From Micrococcales bacterium (GTDB lineage Bacteria; Actinomycetota; Actinomycetes; S36-B12; UBA5976): a stretch of DNA of 6,280 bases. The position numbers and the translations under genes are program-made. The stretch covers positions 1 through 6,280 of the forward strand of contig JAHEEQ010000022.1 in assembly GCA_024640585.1 (NCBI GenBank), read 5' to 3'. Positions within the stretch are counted from its first letter, which is position 1. Each line of letters starts with the position of its first letter. Positions 1 through 6,218 of this stretch are shown here, one piece after another. Under the pieces are notes generated by a model that was not told where the DNA came from, ran no database searches, and saw nothing but the letters and a program-made list of their open reading frames with translations.

Positions 1-614
1 GCACCGGAACCTGTTGGGTGTACAACGCAGTTCCAATGGGAACCGTCGATGTCACATCTGCTAATTTCAACAAGGAGATTCAGATTCCTGATCACCTTGG
101 TGGATGGCACGTAGTACAGGTCAAGAAGAATGGCGTTATTGAAGCTCAGGTGCCTTTCTATGTTCAAGAAAGCATCATGCCTTATTACGACAGCAAGGGA
201 AAAGTAATAAGCATGGGTCTTGCAAAGGCCGATCCTTCAGGACTTCCTGAATCACGCAATGGTTCTGGAGTACCTACAAATAAGTTCAAAGTGGGAGAAG
301 AGTTCACAATTGCAATTAAGGGAGTGGGTTGGACACAGCTAGATAACACTTTGGCTGTTACATATGACAACTCATACATTGGTTATGGATGTGGATTTAA
401 TTCAAATGGATACATGGTTGTTCACTTGAAGGCCACAGGAAAGCCAGGAACTCACATCATTGATCTATGGCCATTGATGTACACAAATCAACCATCATTT
501 GCGGGAACTCCTTACGGAATGCTCCCAATCTTGACAGCTGATCGCGACTTCCCAGGATTGGCACTTGGATATCAATTGCCTTCTATTCACTTCGCAATCA
601 CAGTAACTAAGTAA
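1..614 (+). CDS. Probable secreted beta-rich (Ig-like) protein, 3' end only
   Basis: The reading frame is open from position 3 and ends at a TAA at 612-614, giving 203 visible residues. A GTG at 18-20 could be read as a start, but the frame continues upstream in the same style (T-G-T-C-W before it), no ribosome binding site precedes it, and the gene almost certainly begins before the window. The protein is rich in Gly, Val, Thr, Tyr and aromatic residues with alternating hydrophobic positions, has no membrane segment in the visible part, and looks like two beta-sandwich modules. The first ends near 'VQVKKNGVIEAQVPFYVQES', an edge-strand pattern common in Ig-like or IPT-like repeats of exported proteins. 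A linker containing 'GSGVPTNKFKVGEEF' starts the second. There is no C-terminal anchor or LPXTG motif. I do not recognise a specific family; a surface or extracellular role is inference. The end of the gene is followed at once by a strong hairpin terminator. Confidence 0.7.
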   Translation, partial: TGTCWVYNAVPMGTVDVTSANFNKEIQIPDHLGGWHVVQVKKNGVIEAQVPFYVQESIMPYYDSKGKVISMGLAKADPSGLPESRNGSGVPTNKFKVGEEFTIAIKGVGWTQLDNTLAVTYDNSYIGYGCGFNSNGYMVVHLKATGKPGTHIIDLWPLMYTNQPSFAGTPYGMLPILTADRDFPGLALGYQLPSIHFAITVTK

Positions 615-629
615 TGTAGTCACGGGACT

Positions 630-667
630 AAAACCCCGTTTAGCACTTAGGTGTTAGACGGGGTTTT
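630..667. terminator. Bidirectional intrinsic terminator between convergent genes
   Basis: Positions 630-646 pair with 651-667 to form a 17-bp stem closed by the tetraloop TTAG. The core AAAACCCCGT / ACGGGGTTTT (630-639 / 658-667) is perfect; the upper stem contains two G-T pairs. Plus-strand transcripts leave it with a run of five T (664-668), and minus-strand transcripts with four T, so it can stop both the secreted-protein gene (end 614) and the transporter gene (end 647). The TTA at 647-649 in the loop is the transporter's TAA stop codon read from the minus strand. Confidence 0.85.
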
Positions 668-2710
668 TCCTTGCCCTGGCATCCACCAATTCCATTTGCC
701 TAATAACATCATGGCGCTAGGAAGAAGCAATCCACGAATTATTGTTGCGTCAATAAGTACGCCAGCTGCAAGTCCAACGCCAAGCTGTTGCAAGCCTGCA
801 AAGTGTCCAGTGATCAAACCGGTGAGAGCAGTAATGAAGATCAGTGCTGCTGCAGTTACAACGGTTCCAGAGTTTCGCATTCCTTCACGAATTGATTCCT
901 CATTACTTGCACCGCGATCCCAAGCCTCACGCATACGGGAAACGATGAAAATCTCATAATCCATGGATAGACCAAACAACACTGCGAACAACAAAACAAG
1001 AACCCAGGCTTCAAGCTGTTCAAGTTGATAAGTACCAATGCCAAATTTAAAGACAAGAACAAGCACGGCAAACGAAACTGCGATCGAGATTAAATCTAGA
1101 ACTATTGCTTTGATTGCCAATACAACTGATCTGAAGGTTCGCAGTAAAACTACGAATGTTATGAGCAAGATTAAAGTGATTATCAGGGGTAGTGAAGAAG
1201 AAATCGCATCCAACAAATCAATTCCTTGTGCAGGCGCCCCGCCTAGATAGATCTTTGTCCCCGCAGGAAAACCTGCTTCTGGAATGTATGTCTCTCGAAG
1301 ATCGGATATCAACTCTCTTGTTTCTGAGGATCCAAGGTCATGATTTCCAAAAACGTAGATACGCAAGTAACGGCCCGTTGGATCTACATATGGCCACTTT
1401 TCGCCATTGGCTACTGTGAAGACCTCTTTATGTGCAGCAATTCTCTTTACAAATTCAAATCGAACTTCGGCTAACTGCTGCGCGGTTGTATTTGGTCCAA
1501 GGTCAACAACTAACTCTGATGGAGTAATTACTCCAACGCCTACCTGAGATGTCACCGTATTTAGGGCCTTGGCTGACTCAAGGTGTGCTGGAATCGCGCT
1601 TAATGAGCTTGGCGTTACCTGAAACCACATCAGGGCTGACATCAATAGAGCAATAACCGTTAATGATGAAGCAAGCACGGCACGAGGTCGCTTTATTGCC
1701 ACTTCAATTAGGCGGTCAAATGAAATATTGAGGAAACCCTTGAAGCCAGCATCGCTTGTCTTACCTAATGTCAGCAGAAGAATGGGTTGCAGTGTTACTG
1801 CAGCGGCTATTGAAACAATCGGCAAAATCAAACAAGCAAGACCAAGGGATTTAACGAAGGGGACAGGCACTAACAGCAAAGTCGATAGCCCTAATGCAAC
1901 TGTTGCCCCTGAAATGATTGCTGTTCGCCCCGCTGTTCTCATCGTTGCAGTTAATGGGTCATTGCTTAACCCAACTTCTCGACGATAGCGACTGACCATC
2001 AAAAGTGAATAATCAATTGCAAGTCCCAAGCCAACTAATTCAACAATGCTTGGGACATATAAAACCATCAAGAAATGTTGTGCCAGTAAGTAGATAATTC
2101 CTAAGGTGGTTGAGATTGTTACTAATCCAAAAATGAGAGGTATTAAAACCGCCCAGGTAAAGCCCAATGTAGCTATGAGAAGCACCGCAGCTAGGAAAAC
2201 GGCAATCACCTGTCCGCGGTGTAAGTCGCTAGAAAGAATTGGAACAACATCGCTTTCAATTGCCGGGGGACCGCTGACTAATGCACCTTTCAGGCCATGA
2301 ATTAATAGTGCCGAGCGAAATGTTTTTGTGTATTCGGCAGCTCCCTCAAGATCAAATGGAGTTCCGATGTTGGCGTACAGAGTCCCTGCAAATGCTTTTT
2401 CCTGGGTAATCTCCGAACCAGGGATCACATTGGCTGCTTTTCGAACCGCATCTTTGAAGCCTTCAATTTCCGCCATTGTTGCTTGCTTGTACTTATACAT
2501 AACGGTGAAGGTGCCTTCAGTATTTTCCTTGAACTTTTCATTCAGGATTTCGTTGGCAGCTGCCGAAGAACTGCCTGGCACTACAAGTGAGGTTGTTAGA
2601 TATTGATCCAGATTGGATGCGCCGAAAAGACCAAAAGCGGTTAGGGCAATCCACATGGCCAAAACAAGTGAGCGAGCCTTAACGGCTGCTTGTGACCACT
2701 TGATCAACAT
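647..2710 (-). CDS. MMPL-family RND transporter (inner-membrane exporter)
   Basis: This 687-residue integral membrane protein has the full layout of an MMPL transporter: TM1 (about 14-31), an extracytoplasmic porter domain (32-163), TM2-TM6 (about 165-315), a cytoplasmic linker, TM7 (about 343-364), a second porter domain (365-504) and TM8-TM12 (about 505-671). Two family signatures are intact: 'GLAIDYSLLMVSRYRRE' with Asp233-Tyr234 in TM4, and 'GLSMDYEIFIVSRMREAW' with Asp584-Tyr585 in TM10. These are the Asp-Tyr pairs that carry protons in MmpL3-type pumps, so it is probably a proton-driven exporter of lipids or other hydrophobic compounds. The C-terminal tail is only about 16 residues, unlike the long cytoplasmic tail of mycobacterial MmpL3. 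The substrate cannot be told from sequence, and no lipid or polyketide genes lie nearby. The ATG at 2710 fits TM1 placement and a -10 box 6 nt upstream. The length is normal for short actinobacterial MMPL proteins. It is transcribed divergently from the acetyltransferase gene. Confidence 0.93.
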   Translation of the reverse strand: MLIKWSQAAVKARSLVLAMWIALTAFGLFGASNLDQYLTTSLVVPGSSSAAANEILNEKFKENTEGTFTVMYKYKQATMAEIEGFKDAVRKAANVIPGSEITQEKAFAGTLYANIGTPFDLEGAAEYTKTFRSALLIHGLKGALVSGPPAIESDVVPILSSDLHRGQVIAVFLAAVLLIATLGFTWAVLIPLIFGLVTISTTLGIIYLLAQHFLMVLYVPSIVELVGLGLAIDYSLLMVSRYRREVGLSNDPLTATMRTAGRTAIISGATVALGLSTLLLVPVPFVKSLGLACLILPIVSIAAAVTLQPILLLTLGKTSDAGFKGFLNISFDRLIEVAIKRPRAVLASSLTVIALLMSALMWFQVTPSSLSAIPAHLESAKALNTVTSQVGVGVITPSELVVDLGPNTTAQQLAEVRFEFVKRIAAHKEVFTVANGEKWPYVDPTGRYLRIYVFGNHDLGSSETRELISDLRETYIPEAGFPAGTKIYLGGAPAQGIDLLDAISSSLPLIITLILLITFVVLLRTFRSVVLAIKAIVLDLISIAVSFAVLVLVFKFGIGTYQLEQLEAWVLVLLFAVLFGLSMDYEIFIVSRMREAWDRGASNEESIREGMRNSGTVVTAAALIFITALTGLITGHFAGLQQLGVGLAAGVLIDATIIRGLLLPSAMMLLGKWNWWMPGQGKTPSNT

Positions 2711-2716
2711 TGCCTC

Positions 2717-2722
2717 ATTCTA
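2717..2722 (-). promoter_or_regulatory. Predicted -10 box of the MMPL gene; probably leaderless
   Basis: On the minus strand the hexamer TAGAAT (one mismatch to TATAAT) ends exactly 6 nt before the transporter's ATG. With normal spacing the transcript would begin at or next to the A of the start codon. No convincing -35 hexamer is seen at 16-18 nt. The only Shine-Dalgarno-like bases (GAGG at 2712-2715) lie too close to the ATG to work well, which favours a leaderless message. Confidence 0.5.
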
Positions 2723-2728
2723 ATCTTT

Positions 2729-2757
2729 CTGACAGTTCATTGTGCAGATGGCATGAT
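2729..2757 (+). promoter_or_regulatory. Predicted promoter of the acetyltransferase gene
   Basis: CTGACA (2729-2734, one or two mismatches to a -35 consensus) is followed after a 17-bp spacer by CATGAT (2752-2757, a weak -10). The -10 ends 6 nt before the ATG at 2764, the same spacing as at the two other predicted promoters in this window, so the message may be leaderless. No ribosome binding site precedes the ATG. The hexamer lacks the leading T of a good -10, so this is the weakest of the three. Confidence 0.35.
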
Positions 2758-2763
2758 TACGCC

Positions 2764-3258
2764 ATGAATCAAGAGGTTCTCGTTGAAATAGTTGATGCAG
2801 ATCAATGGGCTCGCATTCGCGACATAAGGCTTCGTTCATTAAGAGCAAACCCTGAAGCATTCGGTGGAACTTTTGAGAAGGAAAGTACTGAAGACGAGGC
2901 AACTTGGCGTGAAAAGTTCATTAAAAACGACTTCTTAGTTGCATCTGTTGACGGACAAGATGCCGCCATGATGTTCATCGAAATTCTTGATGGTGATTTT
3001 GGAGCTACCTGTTGGATAGGTGGATGTTGGAGTGATCCTGCATATCGGGGCAAAGGTCTATTTCGAGCCATGATGAAGTTTGTCGATGCTCAAGATCGTG
3101 ATTGGAAGGTTCAAGGCCTAGGCGTGTGGATCGATAACTACAGCGCAATTGCCGCCTACGAAAAATTAGGTTTTGTAAAAATGGGTGATGACACTCCAAG
3201 CACGCGTCAGCCCGGAAAATTTCACCAAAGAATGATTCGCAAAAGCCCTACGAAATAA
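2764..3258 (+). CDS. GNAT-family N-acetyltransferase
   Basis: The 164-residue product is a single-domain GCN5-related acetyltransferase that moves an acetyl group from acetyl-CoA to an amine on an unknown acceptor. The N-terminal part contains 'RLRSLRANPEAFGGTFE' (about 22-38), a pattern typical of this subgroup. Motif A, the CoA-binding loop, is 'DPAYRGKGLFRAMM' (91-104, with the R-G-K-G core). Motif B follows as 'NYSAIAAYEKLGFVKMG' (about 125-141), the usual Asn-x-x-Ala then Tyr-Glu-x-x-Gly-Phe pattern. It has no signal peptide or membrane segment, so it is cytoplasmic. I chose the ATG at 2764 because it begins the domain with the expected short lead-in. An in-frame TTG at 2710 would add 18 residues of no family character and would lie inside the promoter region. 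The 3' end overlaps yjjW on the other strand by 11 bp. The acceptor could be a small molecule, an antibiotic or a protein; nothing in the context decides it. Confidence 0.88.
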   Translation: MNQEVLVEIVDADQWARIRDIRLRSLRANPEAFGGTFEKESTEDEATWREKFIKNDFLVASVDGQDAAMMFIEILDGDFGATCWIGGCWSDPAYRGKGLFRAMMKFVDAQDRDWKVQGLGVWIDNYSAIAAYEKLGFVKMGDDTPSTRQPGKFHQRMIRKSPTK

Positions 3259-3943
3259 TTGCGGAGTACCGAGACATATCCTCATCGCAGACTTCCGGCC
3301 AATTTTTGGCTGCGGCTCTCACACCATGAGTCTTAAATGCATTAATTTTGATGCGCATCGCAGGATCGATATTTTTTAACCACACAGCTGTATCAATCAA
3401 CTGTTGATCAGAATCATTGATGCCAGGAATAAGAAGTAATCGAACTTCGTACAATTTGCCAAGTTTCTGAAGATGCTTGATCGAATCCAGAACTACTGAA
3501 TTAGTGTTGCCGGTCAGCTCAATATGTCGCTGCTCATCTAGCGCCTTCAAATCAAGCATGACTCCATCCGTAACTTTGGCGAGCTGATCCCAGACTTCGG
3601 CTGAGGCATTCCCATTACTATCAATGAATGTAGTTAATGCCGAAAGCTCATCACTCTCTTTTATTGCGGTAAACAGTTCAGCGATGAATTCATGTTGAAC
3701 CGTGGCTTCACCACCAGAAATGGTGACACCGGATATATATGGCATAGATTCTTTGATCTGATCCAAAATTTGAGAAACGGTTAATTCTCGTGCCCGACGA
3801 GTATGTAAAGGAATAGTTTGAGGGTTATGACAGGCTAGGCAGTTAAAATTGCAGCCTTGTAAGAAAAGTACAAAGCGATTTCCAGGACCATCTACCCACG
3901 AGAATGGAATGACATTAGCTACCTGTGCGTGGCGAGCTTTCAT
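3248..3943 (-). CDS. yjjW: YjjW-type glycyl radical enzyme activase (radical SAM)
   Basis: This 231-residue radical SAM protein should cleave S-adenosylmethionine and abstract a hydrogen from the target glycine of YjjI. The cluster motif CX3CX2C is Cys31, Cys35 and Cys38 in 'LQGCNFNCLACHNP'. The SAM-binding motif is 'SGGEA' (76-80), followed by 'DSNG' (108-111), 'MLDLKA' (129-134) and 'LIPGI' (171-175). The lead 'IPFSWVDGPGNRFVLFLQG' and the later 'NAFKTHGV' resemble E. coli YjjW as I recall it, more than PflA or NrdG. Two differences stand out. The E. coli protein (near 287 residues) carries a cysteine-rich ferredoxin-like insert after the CX3CX2C motif, while here only about 15 residues, without cysteine, join Pro41 to 'LTVSQIL'. 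The C-terminus also stops about 15 residues earlier. The gene overlaps the end of yjjI by 29 bp, so translation is probably coupled; GAAAAGAG inside yjjI could serve as a weak ribosome binding site. It probably acts in the cytoplasm under low oxygen. Confidence 0.88.
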   Translation of the reverse strand: MKARHAQVANVIPFSWVDGPGNRFVLFLQGCNFNCLACHNPQTIPLHTRRARELTVSQILDQIKESMPYISGVTISGGEATVQHEFIAELFTAIKESDELSALTTFIDSNGNASAEVWDQLAKVTDGVMLDLKALDEQRHIELTGNTNSVVLDSIKHLQKLGKLYEVRLLLIPGINDSDQQLIDTAVWLKNIDPAMRIKINAFKTHGVRAAAKNWPEVCDEDMSRYSAIIS

Positions 3944-5450
3944 GACTCACAACTCTTTTCACGTTACGTTGGTCGACATGAGAATCAGCAACAGATCCCG
4001 CACCCAAATATGTGCTGCTATGGCGAGCAGCGGGCATTTTCTCTAAATCTGATTTACGTACCAAGTAACCGGTGATACGGATGAAATCGTTGCTGTCTAA
4101 ATTGAAGGTGAAATCTCGCATCCCAGATTTGAATGCACCCTTTATGACATCTACTACGGCAAGAGGATTTTTGACCGCAGTTTCATCGAATGACAGAACA
4201 TCACTTATTCCAGATGCAAATAAATGGTGATGACGGCCAACAGTTTTCAAATGCTCTAGTAAGGAAGGTTCAGTGCCGATTGGAATTCGGGTACCAGCGG
4301 TCACGCCGATATCAAGGTCAATTCCAGATTGTGAATGCAGTAGCGCTCTACCGTTATTTCCATTGCAGTAAGGCATCTTTCTCTGAGATACCCAATTAGC
4401 AATGAAACTAGTAATTTCATAACCAAGATCGTCCGCCATGGAGCTGTGACCATAAGTTCCTGAATCACCTTCTCGCTCCATCAAAATGTTGACGCACTCA
4501 GCTAGACCGAAAATTCCAAACATCGCTGAGAACTTATCCAAATCCAATAAGCTTTCATTCACTAGCCAATTACTTTCATAAAAACCCGAATCTTCAACTA
4601 AATAGTTGATGCGTGACTCCATGAGTTCTGCGGTTAGATCAAGGTAATGGGGAAGGGTTTGATCAAAGAATTGATCCTTGCCTCCATTACATTGTTCTGC
4701 TGTAGCTTTTAAATTGATCCGAACCAGGGTATGTGAACCGCCACCGATTTTCAGGGAGTTGTAACAACTAACCGCTGCATAGCGCGCACCTAAATCTGAT
4801 TGCATCATTGGATCGTTTATGAAGTGTGGTTTACCGCATGCAAAAACAGTCTTCACCGCATCCAATAGGTACTCATCGCTAGTTAATTCTGGATCCACCT
4901 TTAAACTTATATTTGGTACTACCTGAAGTAATTCGCGCTCCAAAGTGAGAATCAACTTGGACACTCTGTTATACACAGGACTTAGATTTGTATGCGCAAA
5001 TGCATCTGGAAACATTCGATCGAGGCTGATCCAGAAACGCTTTAATTTCGCGTACAAAACTTCATCACTAATACCTTCGACATATGGCAGCAACAATGTA
5101 TCTAGATCTCCGAAATAGACAGGGTATCCAGTGATTGAGGGGGTTGCGGAATACATTATTAATAGAAAAGCCAAAGCATCATCAAGATCCTTTGCAGCAG
5201 GTAATTCAAGAAAAGCCGAACCGTTTTCCAAGACGATTGCGTAATCAGGAAGTAAATAGCGAGGACGGTATGGCGCGTTACCTTCATACATATCGCAAAT
5301 AATTCGTGCCTCTAATGCCTCGCGACACTCTTTTCGCACAGGAGGTGGATCAAGAAGATTTTCAGCCAAATTAGCGAGGACGGCAACTCTTTGTCGATAG
5401 GTGAACTTTGGATTTTCTATACTCTCACGGATATTTTCTAGAGTTGTCAT
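3915..5450 (-). CDS. yjjI: YjjI-family glycyl radical enzyme
   Basis: The 511-residue protein matches E. coli YjjI (about 516 residues) along its whole length from memory: 'ICDMYEGNAPYRPRYLLPDY' (51-70), 'KDLDDAL' (87-93), 'VSCYNSLKIGGG' (227-238), 'MFGIFGLAE' (310-318), 'LLHSQSGI' (370-377), 'GISDVLSFDET' (414-424) and 'YLVRKSDLEK' (462-471). The glycyl radical site is Gly461 in 'IRITGYLV', the RVxGY-type motif that ends the last beta strand in this superfamily. The likely thiyl-radical cysteine is Cys229 in 'SCYNS'; Cys205 in 'ACGKPH' is a second conserved candidate. The length and motifs differ from pyruvate formate-lyase (larger, with paired cysteines) and from anaerobic ribonucleotide reductase NrdD (larger, with an ATP cone). 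The natural reaction of YjjI is not known to me, so no substrate is proposed. It is cytoplasmic and oxygen-sensitive once activated. The ATG at 5450 lies 6 nt from a good -10 box, and the next gene is its activase. In E. coli the pair sits beside the deo nucleoside genes; here it does not. Confidence 0.9.
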   Translation of the reverse strand: MTTLENIRESIENPKFTYRQRVAVLANLAENLLDPPPVRKECREALEARIICDMYEGNAPYRPRYLLPDYAIVLENGSAFLELPAAKDLDDALAFLLIMYSATPSITGYPVYFGDLDTLLLPYVEGISDEVLYAKLKRFWISLDRMFPDAFAHTNLSPVYNRVSKLILTLERELLQVVPNISLKVDPELTSDEYLLDAVKTVFACGKPHFINDPMMQSDLGARYAAVSCYNSLKIGGGSHTLVRINLKATAEQCNGGKDQFFDQTLPHYLDLTAELMESRINYLVEDSGFYESNWLVNESLLDLDKFSAMFGIFGLAECVNILMEREGDSGTYGHSSMADDLGYEITSFIANWVSQRKMPYCNGNNGRALLHSQSGIDLDIGVTAGTRIPIGTEPSLLEHLKTVGRHHHLFASGISDVLSFDETAVKNPLAVVDVIKGAFKSGMRDFTFNLDSNDFIRITGYLVRKSDLEKMPAARHSSTYLGAGSVADSHVDQRNVKRVVSHESSPRTGS

Positions 5451-5456
5451 GCCTCT

Positions 5457-5462
5457 ATTTTA
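5457..5462 (-). promoter_or_regulatory. Predicted -10 box of the yjjI-yjjW operon; probably leaderless
   Basis: The minus strand reads TAAAAT (one mismatch to TATAAT), followed by six bases (AGAGGC) and the yjjI ATG. The transcript would therefore begin at or beside the start codon. A clear -35 is not visible 17 nt upstream, where the bases read CACTTC or similar. This suggests yjjI can be transcribed separately from regX3. Confidence 0.5.
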
Positions 5463-5472
5463 TGTTCGAACA
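5463..5472. promoter_or_regulatory. Perfect 10-bp palindrome touching the yjjI -10 box
   Basis: TGTTCGAACA is its own reverse complement and lies directly upstream of the predicted -10 hexamer, inside the -10/-35 spacer. That is a position where a bound dimeric repressor would block RNA polymerase. It is not the actinobacterial LexA box, which has GAAC and GTTC separated by four bases in the opposite order. The palindrome is short and could arise by chance; an operator role is inference. Confidence 0.25.
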
Positions 5473-5528
5473 AGAAGAAGGAAGTGAGTGGTACAGCCCT
5501 AAAGTGATTGTCGGAGTGCTGCCACTCG

Positions 5529-6218
5529 CTAGTTACTTTCTAATTTGTATCCAAGTCCGCGAATTGTTTGAATCAAAACAGGGTTTGCTGGATCTGTTTC
5601 GATCTTTGCTCGCAAACGCTTGATGTGAACATCTAAAGTCTTTGTATCGCCGTAGTAATCGCCACCCCACACACGATCAATTAATTGCGAACGAGTAAGA
5701 ACGCGACCAGCATTGCGCATTAAGAATTCCAGCAATTCAAACTCTTTAAGAGGGAGTGAAACAACTTCACCATTGATTGTTACTTGGTGCTTGCCAATGT
5801 CTAGCTTGATACCTGCAACGGTATGAATTCCATGTTCAACATCTGATGATTCATCGACTATTCCGCGGCGCAAAACCGCCTTAATTCGAGCAATGAGTTC
5901 GCGAGATGAATAAGGCTTTGTTACATAATCATCAGCGCCAAGCTCGAGCCCAACAACCTTGTCGATTTCGGCATCCTTCGCGGTCAACATAATGATGGGA
6001 ACTTGTGATGTTGTGCGAATTGTTCTGCAAACTTCGATGCCAGAAACAACAGGAATCATTAAATCAAGCAAGATTAACTCTGCGCCATCTTTTGCGAACA
6101 TTTCTAATGCTTGTTTGCCATCTTCTGCAACCGTAACTTCAAAGCCCTCTTTACCTAGCAAGAAGGCTAGGGCTTCAGAAAATGAAGACTCATCTTCAAC
6201 GATCAAAATCTTTGTCAT
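5529..6218 (-). CDS. regX3: OmpR/PhoB-family response regulator, RegX3-like
   Basis: The 229-residue protein has a receiver domain (about 1-118) and a winged-helix DNA-binding domain (about 131-227). Receiver residues are complete: acidic pocket Glu8-Asp9, phosphoacceptor Asp52 in 'LLDLMIP', Thr79 in 'IMLTAKD' and Lys101 in 'TKPYSSRELIARI'. The stretch 'EIDKVVGLELGADDYVTKPY' and the effector-domain signatures 'LPLKEFELLEFLMRNAGRVL', 'DTKTLDVHIKRLR' and 'IRGLGYKLE' agree with mycobacterial RegX3 as I recall it. RegX3 is the phosphate-starvation regulator paired with SenX3 in actinobacteria, but its regulon here is not visible and no pst or phoU gene is in the window. The ATG overlaps the stop of the upstream kinase (ATGA) and has a GAGGAG ribosome binding site 8 nt before it, so the two are co-translated. 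Downstream lie 78 bp and then yjjI on the same strand, without a clear terminator between them. Family assignment is firm; the RegX3 name rests on remembered similarity. Confidence 0.93.
   Translation of the reverse strand: MTKILIVEDESSFSEALAFLLGKEGFEVTVAEDGKQALEMFAKDGAELILLDLMIPVVSGIEVCRTIRTTSQVPIIMLTAKDAEIDKVVGLELGADDYVTKPYSSRELIARIKAVLRRGIVDESSDVEHGIHTVAGIKLDIGKHQVTINGEVVSLPLKEFELLEFLMRNAGRVLTRSQLIDRVWGGDYYGDTKTLDVHIKRLRAKIETDPANPVLIQTIRGLGYKLESN

Noticed and set aside
651..2606. Several plus-strand open frames of 64-102 codons opposite the MMPL gene
   Set aside because: They are antisense shadows of a complete conserved gene, with compositions that do not resemble real proteins.
2735..2753. 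RegX3 binding site (GTTCA direct repeats) in the MMPL/acetyltransferase promoter region
   Set aside because: One half, GTTCATT, resembles the mycobacterial RegX3 half-site, but the second half 11 bp on does not match.
2710..2763. In-frame TTG start at 2710 (also TTG at 2740) extending the acetyltransferase by 18 residues
   Set aside because: The extra residues have no family character, there is no ribosome binding site, and the region holds the promoters of both divergent genes. The ATG at 2764 starts the domain properly.
3200..3247. Frameshift as the cause of the short YjjW C-terminus
   Set aside because: Reading the other minus-strand frames past the stop gave no sequence like the missing YjjW tail, so natural shortening is more likely.
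3248..5450. Anaerobic ribonucleotide reductase NrdD with activase NrdG
   Set aside because: NrdD is clearly longer, with an ATP cone. The 511-residue length and the motifs along the protein match YjjI, and the activase matches YjjW outside its missing insert.
5514..5527. Hairpin GAGTG-CTGC-CACTC as a terminator for regX3
   Set aside because: The stem has only 5 bp and no T-run follows on the minus strand. CCACTC could instead pair with GAGTGG at 5486-5491, also weakly.
5408..5623. Plus-strand open frame of 71 codons across the yjjI-regX3 gap
   Set aside because: It lies mostly antisense to two well-supported genes, has no ribosome binding site and shows no domain character.
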